DNA from: Alphaproteobacteria bacterium
GTDB lineage: Bacteria > Pseudomonadota > Alphaproteobacteria > Acetobacterales > Acetobacteraceae
DNA: 9,405 bases
Direction: 5' to 3'
Assembly: GCA_026225015.1 (NCBI GenBank)
Contig: JAMFRY010000267.1
Location: forward strand, 1 to 9,405
Position 1 is the first letter of the stretch; every line of letters begins with the position of its first letter. A model generated the notes under the pieces. The model ran no database searches and had not been told where the DNA came from. It saw nothing but the letters and a program-made list of their open reading frames with translations. Shown here piece by piece: positions 5,435 through 9,405 of the stretch. Both the position numbers and the translations under genes were made by a program.

Positions 5435-6193
5435 TCAAGGCATCGCCGCGACATCGGTTGTCGGCTGCACGAGGATGCGCGTGACATTGGCGCGGCGGGG
5501 GAGTTGCAGCGCCAGCATGATGGCGTCCGCAATATCGGAGGATTCCATGGCGTTTTCGTTATGCGTGTGCTGCTGAATGGCCTCGCGCCATTTCGGGTCG
5601 GAAATGCTTGTGGATATCTCCGTCGCAGTGGCGCCGGGTTCGACGATGGAGACGCGGATGCCCTGCGTGCCGCCTTCCTGGCGCAAGGCCTCGGTAAAAC
5701 CGGTCAGGCCGAATTTGCTGGTGGAATAGGCGGCGAAGATCCAGCCGGCGCGGCGCCCGGCGGTGGAGGAGATGTTGACGATATCGCCGGCGCCTTGCGC
5801 CTTCATCAAGGGAAACGCCGCCTTGCAGCTATAGATCGTGCCCATCAGGTTGATGTCGATCACCCGATGCCATTGCTCCGTGGTCAGCGTTTCGATCCCC
5901 CCAGCCTCGTTGACGCCGGCAGAGTTAATCAGAATGTCGATCCTGCCGAAATGCGCCACAGTATCGGTGACGGCTTTGCTGGCCTCTGCCTCAACCGAAA
6001 CATCGCCCGGCAGCGCCAGGCCCTTGCCGCCTTCGGCCGTTATGCGCGTGACCAAAGAATCCAACCGCGCTTTGCGCCGGCCGGAGACGGCGACCAGCAC
6101 CCCCACCTTGGCGAGCGCCAGCGCCGCCGCCTCGCCGATGCCCGATGACGCGCCCGTCACCAGCGCGACCTTCCCCGTAAGATCCTGCGCCAT
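5435..6193 (-). CDS. NADP-type short-chain dehydrogenase/reductase
   Basis: Classical SDR of 252 residues catalysing NAD(P)-dependent oxidation or reduction of an alcohol/carbonyl; substrate unknown. Motifs seen are TGASSGIG (13-20), D64, NSAG (90-93), N115, catalytic S143 and Y156xxxK160, and EPGATATE (185-192). The Arg pair R39-R40 after the second strand favours NADP(H). The pattern is close to the YdfG-like 3-hydroxy acid dehydrogenase group, but that is only a general resemblance. The start at 6193 follows GGAGGAG with seven bases of spacing. That Shine-Dalgarno is complementary to an upstream segment (6202-6255 hairpin). The gene follows the CmcJ-like gene by 82 bases on the same strand, so a shared pathway is plausible. 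Confidence 0.93.
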   Translation of the reverse strand: MAQDLTGKVALVTGASSGIGEAAALALAKVGVLVAVSGRRKARLDSLVTRITAEGGKGLALPGDVSVEAEASKAVTDTVAHFGRIDILINSAGVNEAGGIETLTTEQWHRVIDINLMGTIYSCKAAFPLMKAQGAGDIVNISSTAGRRAGWIFAAYSTSKFGLTGFTEALRQEGGTQGIRVSIVEPGATATEISTSISDPKWREAIQQHTHNENAMESSDIADAIMLALQLPRRANVTRILVQPTTDVAAMP

Positions 6194-6201
6194 CCATCAT
6201 C

Positions 6202-6255
6202 TCCTCCGTGTTGAATGCCTCATTAGCATGGCATTGAACCCGGCGTCACGGAGGA
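6202..6255 (-). promoter_or_regulatory. Nested hairpin covering the SDR gene ribosome binding site
   Basis: TCCTCCGTG (6202-6210) and CACGGAGGA (6247-6255) are perfect 9-bp complements 36 bases apart. In the minus-strand mRNA the copy at 6210-6202 holds the GGAGG Shine-Dalgarno of the SDR gene, so the upstream TCCTCC copy can sequester it. Nested inside is AATGCC/GGCATT (6214-6219 with 6230-6235), a perfect 6-bp stem with a 10-base loop. No T-run follows, so it is not a terminator. Confidence 0.55.
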
Positions 6256-6275
6256 CCGCGCAACCACCTCTTTCC

Positions 6276-7556
6276 CTAAAAAAAGACGTAAGACCGGACC
6301 ACGACGTTCTTGCGGCATCTGGCAGTGGCGGGCGCGGTTGGGTCAGTGCAAGCGGAGTGGAAAGACCAGCGCGAGACCGAGCCATCGGTGATGGAATCAT
6401 AGCATTTCAGCATCGAGACCTCAGTCGGTTTCTGCTGGGGAAACCAGTACCATTCATGACCGGGCCGGTAGGTGAATCGCGTGGTTTCGCCCACGCGGTC
6501 GTCATAGATCCGGTAATTGGTGATATAGGGCTGATCCGCGAAGGAGGGCCAGGCACAGAGCACGAAGGGAAATTGCTCGACCGTTTCCATCGGCTTGGCG
6601 AGATTGATCGACATGAAGCGCCGCGACATTTTTGCGTCCGCCTCTGCCTCCGTATACCGCACCTCGCGGCCGAAATTGCGCAGGTTGCGGGTGAGCAATT
6701 CGCGGCAGCGCACCCGCCCGCTATTATCGTTCAGATCGTTATGCACGATATTGGCATAGAATGCGTTGACGCCGGGATTTTTGGCGTCCTGGTCCTCAGT
6801 GCGGTCGCCGGTATAGTCCTTGTCGAAAACATCATGATTATAAACCAGCGCATCGGTGGCGCCAGGGAAAAATTCCAGGAGAAGCTTCTCGATTTCGGGG
6901 TAGAAAACGCGCTCGACCTCCGCCGAATCATAAAAGTTCGCGCATTTGGATTCGAGATGCGCCAGCGAGACGCCGAGCCGGTCCATGCTTTCCGGGCTGT
7001 TGGGGGAGAGGCCCGGATAAACCTCCCCAATCCGCCGCGCATCGCGCAATACAAGCGGGAAATAAAGTTCCGGCCGGTGCTTGGCGAGTTCTCCGCTCGC
7101 GCCCATGGCCTTTGCCAGATCGGCGCGCGCCGGGTCCCGCCAGATGGCATGGGAGGGGACGACGGAATAGGTGGAACGCTCATAAATAGTATAGCGCAGC
7201 GGCAGCGCCACGCCGCCTTCAGGCGCAGAGATTCCGTTCGCGCGGATATAATCCAGGCACTCGTCGTAATCCCGGAAGCCCAGGCCCCATTGGGTCTGGA
7301 TCGGGCCGGGCGGCGCGTTGTCGATTTCTTCGATCAGGCGCTGCTCCTCGCCGCTGGCGATTTCGGCGAGCGCGTCCTGCAGCGCCAAGGTGGTTCCGGC
7401 ATCGCCATCCTGCTCGAACGCCATGTAGGACAAGCCGCCATGCGCGGCGATCGGTTGCGCCTGGCCCGCGGTGCGCTCCAGCTTCGGCACATAAGAGGGC
7501 GTTGACATCTTCTGCGTCGCCGCAAAGCTTTCTTCAGCAATCTCGATTTTGCCCAT
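6276..7556 (-). CDS. CmcJ/NvfI-family oxidoreductase, putative Fe(II)/2-oxoglutarate enzyme, N-terminally extended
   Basis: The C-terminal two thirds follow the CmcJ/NvfI (AsaB-like) family, non-heme iron oxygenases found in secondary metabolism and often misnamed methyltransferases. Seen are VFYPEIEKLLLEFFPGAT (217-234), YNHDVF (239-244), VHNDLNDNSG (271-280), RRFMSINLAKP (312-322), PGHEWYWFP (365-373), LKCYDSITDG (383-392), WSFHSACTDP (397-406) and the terminal RSYVFF. H272 and D274 form an HxD pair and H400 is the likely third iron ligand; R421 may hold the co-substrate. These assignments are inferred from the pattern. At 426 residues it is much longer than the usual 260-310. About 115 N-terminal residues of unrecognised function, rich in acidic and Ala residues, account for this, together with an insertion near 245-268. 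The start at 7556 has GGAG eight bases upstream. The substrate is unknown. Confidence 0.85.
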   Translation of the reverse strand: MGKIEIAEESFAATQKMSTPSYVPKLERTAGQAQPIAAHGGLSYMAFEQDGDAGTTLALQDALAEIASGEEQRLIEEIDNAPPGPIQTQWGLGFRDYDECLDYIRANGISAPEGGVALPLRYTIYERSTYSVVPSHAIWRDPARADLAKAMGASGELAKHRPELYFPLVLRDARRIGEVYPGLSPNSPESMDRLGVSLAHLESKCANFYDSAEVERVFYPEIEKLLLEFFPGATDALVYNHDVFDKDYTGDRTEDQDAKNPGVNAFYANIVHNDLNDNSGRVRCRELLTRNLRNFGREVRYTEAEADAKMSRRFMSINLAKPMETVEQFPFVLCAWPSFADQPYITNYRIYDDRVGETTRFTYRPGHEWYWFPQQKPTEVSMLKCYDSITDGSVSRWSFHSACTDPTAPATARCRKNVVVRSYVFF

Positions 7557-7577
7557 GGGATATCTCCGGTACGGTTG

Positions 7578-7587
7578 ACGTTAACGT
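7578..7587. promoter_or_regulatory. Perfect palindrome ACGTTAACGT upstream of the CmcJ-like gene
   Basis: A 10-bp perfect palindrome lies 21 bases before the start codon of the CmcJ-like gene, in its leader. The location suits an operator, but no regulator gene or second copy is visible, and the sequence is short enough to arise by chance. Confidence 0.3.
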
Positions 7588-7613
7588 GGCACAACAGGAC
7601 GGTGTTTTCCAGA

Positions 7614-7641
7614 AGCTTCGCCTTGCTGCCCATGCGAAGCT
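7614..7641 (-). other. Inverted repeat in the gap after the adenine deaminase gene
   Basis: AGCTTCGC (7614-7621) and GCGAAGCT (7634-7641) form a perfect 8-bp stem with a 12-base loop. It lies about 80 bases past the adenine deaminase stop on the minus strand. No T-run follows, so an intrinsic terminator is not supported. Otherwise the 163-base gap (7557-7719) shows no recognisable promoter. Confidence 0.4.
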
Positions 7642-7719
7642 GCGCTGCGCCTGACGCGCAAACGCCGCGCCTGTTCTTAACCGTGACAAAAATTCGAAGT
7701 ATCGACCCGCAATGCCTTT

Positions 7720-9405
7720 TCAGGCTGCAATCAGTTCGAAGCGGTCCACGTCCACCAGGCCCATATCGGTTATTTTGAGGTGTGGGATTACCGGCAGCGG
7801 CAGGAAGGCCAGTTGAATAAAGGGTTCTTGCAGGCCGCATCCCATACCAGACACGACCTTGCGGAGCTGCACCAGCGCGTCTTTCACCTCGGCAAAGCCC
7901 TTTAGCGAAAACAGGCCGGCGATGGGCAGCGCGATTTCGCCAATAACATTGCCATCGCGTACCGCCACAAACCCGCCGCCGAGCGCGACGATCCGGTTCA
8001 CGGCAATTGCCATGTCGGTGTCGCCTGCACCGACGACGCAGATATTATGGCTGTCATGCCCGACGGAGGAGGCCAGAGCGCCGGAGGAAAATCCGAAGCC
8101 TTTCACGAAGGCCCGGCCGATATTGCGATTCTTGCCATGCCGCCCCACCACCGCCACCTTGAGCACATCCTGCGATGGGTCCGGCTGCCGCTGATTGCCT
8201 CGCATTGGGAGGCTGAGGGTCAGATGTTCGGTGACGATCCGTCCAGGCACGACGCCGATGACGGGTCCACCGGGACCGGAAGCAGGGGTGGCGAAATCCT
8301 CCGCCCGCACGCCGTCGATCTTCATGCTGTCGAGTCCGATGGGCGCCGGCCCTGGCATCGCTGTGAAATCGATCTCCGCGACCAGCCTGCCGGCGCTGAA
8401 TACCGATTTCACGGCGCAGGATTCCAGATCCTCCAGCATGACAATATCGGCCCGCTTACCGGGGCTGATCAGCCCCCTGTCGCGCAGACCAAAACCCTGC
8501 GCGGCGGACCAGGAGGCGGTGCGGTAGGCGTGCAACACCGGAACGCCGCATTTGATTGCCGTGCGGATCAGATGGTCCAGATGCCCTTCTTCAAAAATAT
8601 CGAGGGGATTGCGATCATCGGTACAGAACCCGCATAGCGCGGAGGTTTCCGGCGTGATCGCCCCGGCCAGGGTCTTCACATCCTTTGCCACCGAGCCGTC
8701 GCGGATCAGGAGTTGCATGCCCTTGCGCAGTTTCTCCCAGGCTTCCGGCAGGCTGGTTGTTTCGTGGCAGGTCCTGATGCCGCAGGCGAGATAGGCATTC
8801 AGCTCCCGGCCGCTCATCAGCGGGGCGTGACCGTCAATATGCCCATCCTGAAATTCGGCCAGTTTTTCGATGACATCCGGTCGTTTGGCAAAGACCCCAG
8901 GGAAATTCATGAACTCTGCCAGGCCGAGGACTTTTGGGTGGGAGCGGAAGGGGCGCAGATCGGCGGCCAGAAGTTCCGCGCCGGAGGTTTCAAGCGTTGA
9001 AGACGGGACGCAGGAGGAAAGCTGAACCCGCAAATCCATGGCCATGGCCGATGCGCTGTCCACGAAGTATTGCAGACCTTCCGTTCCCAGCACGTTACAG
9101 ATTTCGTGCGGATCGCAGATGGCGGTGGTGGTACCGCGCGGCAGCACACACTGATCGAATTGCGCCGGCGTCACCAGGGTGGATTCGCAATGCACATGGG
9201 TATCGATAAAACCGGGCACGGCGATCAGACCTTTGCCGTCGATCTCCCGCTTGCCTTTATAGTCTTCATAGGTGCCGACGATCCGGTCGCCGCAGATGGC
9301 GATATCTCCGGACACCAGTTCGCCGGTTACCAGGTTCAGGAATCTGGTGTTCTTGATCACCAGATCCGCATCTTCGCGGGCCAGAGCCTGATCGATGCAA
9401 TGTTC
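7720..9405 (-). CDS. ade: Adenine deaminase, 5' end cut by window
   Basis: Hydrolyses adenine to hypoxanthine and ammonia for purine salvage; a metal-dependent amidohydrolase-superfamily enzyme, cytoplasmic. The frame stays open through the right edge (15 further codons beyond a possible GTG at 9360), so the start lies outside. Numbering from that GTG, the metal-site HxH is H55/H57 in DTHVHCES, followed by DPHE (83-86), E149 in LAEFMNFPG, H178 in DGHAP, H199 in TCHET and CTDD (246-249). The GLISPGKRADIV segment of the beta domain and the C-terminal adenine-deaminase block GHDSHNICVVG are also present. The 561 visible residues compare with about 577-588 in well-known members, so perhaps 15-30 residues are missing. 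It is separated by 163 bases from the CmcJ-like gene, so shared transcription is uncertain. Confidence 0.95.
   Translation of the reverse strand, partial: EHCIDQALAREDADLVIKNTRFLNLVTGELVSGDIAICGDRIVGTYEDYKGKREIDGKGLIAVPGFIDTHVHCESTLVTPAQFDQCVLPRGTTTAICDPHEICNVLGTEGLQYFVDSASAMAMDLRVQLSSCVPSSTLETSGAELLAADLRPFRSHPKVLGLAEFMNFPGVFAKRPDVIEKLAEFQDGHIDGHAPLMSGRELNAYLACGIRTCHETTSLPEAWEKLRKGMQLLIRDGSVAKDVKTLAGAITPETSALCGFCTDDRNPLDIFEEGHLDHLIRTAIKCGVPVLHAYRTASWSAAQGFGLRDRGLISPGKRADIVMLEDLESCAVKSVFSAGRLVAEIDFTAMPGPAPIGLDSMKIDGVRAEDFATPASGPGGPVIGVVPGRIVTEHLTLSLPMRGNQRQPDPSQDVLKVAVVGRHGKNRNIGRAFVKGFGFSSGALASSVGHDSHNICVVGAGDTDMAIAVNRIVALGGGFVAVRDGNVIGEIALPIAGLFSLKGFAEVKDALVQLRKVVSGMGCGLQEPFIQLAFLPLPVIPHLKITDMGLVDVDRFELIAA

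Noticed and set aside
5838..7505. 555-codon open frame on the plus strand
   Set aside because: It lies antisense to the well-supported SDR and CmcJ-like genes, its protein has no recognisable domain and odd composition, and long antisense frames are common in GC-rich DNA.
7614..7641. Inverted repeat as adenine deaminase terminator
   Set aside because: No U-tract follows the stem in the minus direction, and the GC-rich surroundings make an 8-bp repeat unsurprising.
7334..7840. 168-codon minus-strand frame bridging the adenine deaminase and CmcJ-like genes
   Set aside because: It overlaps both genes in another frame and its translation is low-complexity Arg/Ala/Pro text without a domain.

Overview
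The window looks like a stretch of an alphaproteobacterial chromosome with moderately high GC. The strongest taxonomic marker is a GcrA-type cell-cycle regulator at 3484-3933. The murJ-trpS neighbourhood and the gcrA upstream region, which holds a near-consensus DnaA box beside a GANTC (CcrM-type) site, fit the same placement. I cannot place it below class. No transposase, integrase, CRISPR array, tRNA or rRNA is visible, so this reads as ordinary chromosome with some unusual regulatory structure between genes.

Left part, plus strand (1-2638): the 3' portion of murJ (lipid II flippase, cut by the window start) is followed after about 106 bases by a complete trpS (tryptophanyl-tRNA synthetase). 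A short palindrome of the dispersed-repeat type lies between them. Everything to the right is on the minus strand, so trpS converges with a small cold-shock protein gene (2781-3044). The gap between them holds two strong hairpins and a duplicated U-tract that ends cold-shock gene transcription. A gene-free stretch of about 440 bases (3045-3483) then leads to gcrA.

Middle and right, minus strand, read from right to left: adenine deaminase (7720-9405, runs off the right edge), a CmcJ/NvfI-family putative Fe(II)/2-oxoglutarate oxidoreductase with a long N-terminal extension (6276-7556), an NADP-type short-chain dehydrogenase/reductase (5435-6193), a MoeB/ThiF-type adenylyltransferase (4577-5365), a secreted tandem SH3-like protein whose start overlaps the moeB stop by one base (4056-4577), and gcrA. 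The CmcJ-like and SDR genes may act as a redox pair. The moeB-like and SH3 genes look translationally coupled. The others are probably separate housekeeping units.

The most distinctive signals are in the non-coding parts. The start codon of gcrA closes a perfect 10-bp stem with its Shine-Dalgarno in the loop. The Shine-Dalgarno of the SDR gene is covered by a perfect 9-bp upstream complement with a second hairpin nested inside. The gcrA upstream region combines a DnaA box, a GANTC site and repeated CAATAT motifs. I see no clearly new multi-gene system; the best novelty candidates are these translation-start hairpins and the uncharacterised CmcJ-like enzyme.
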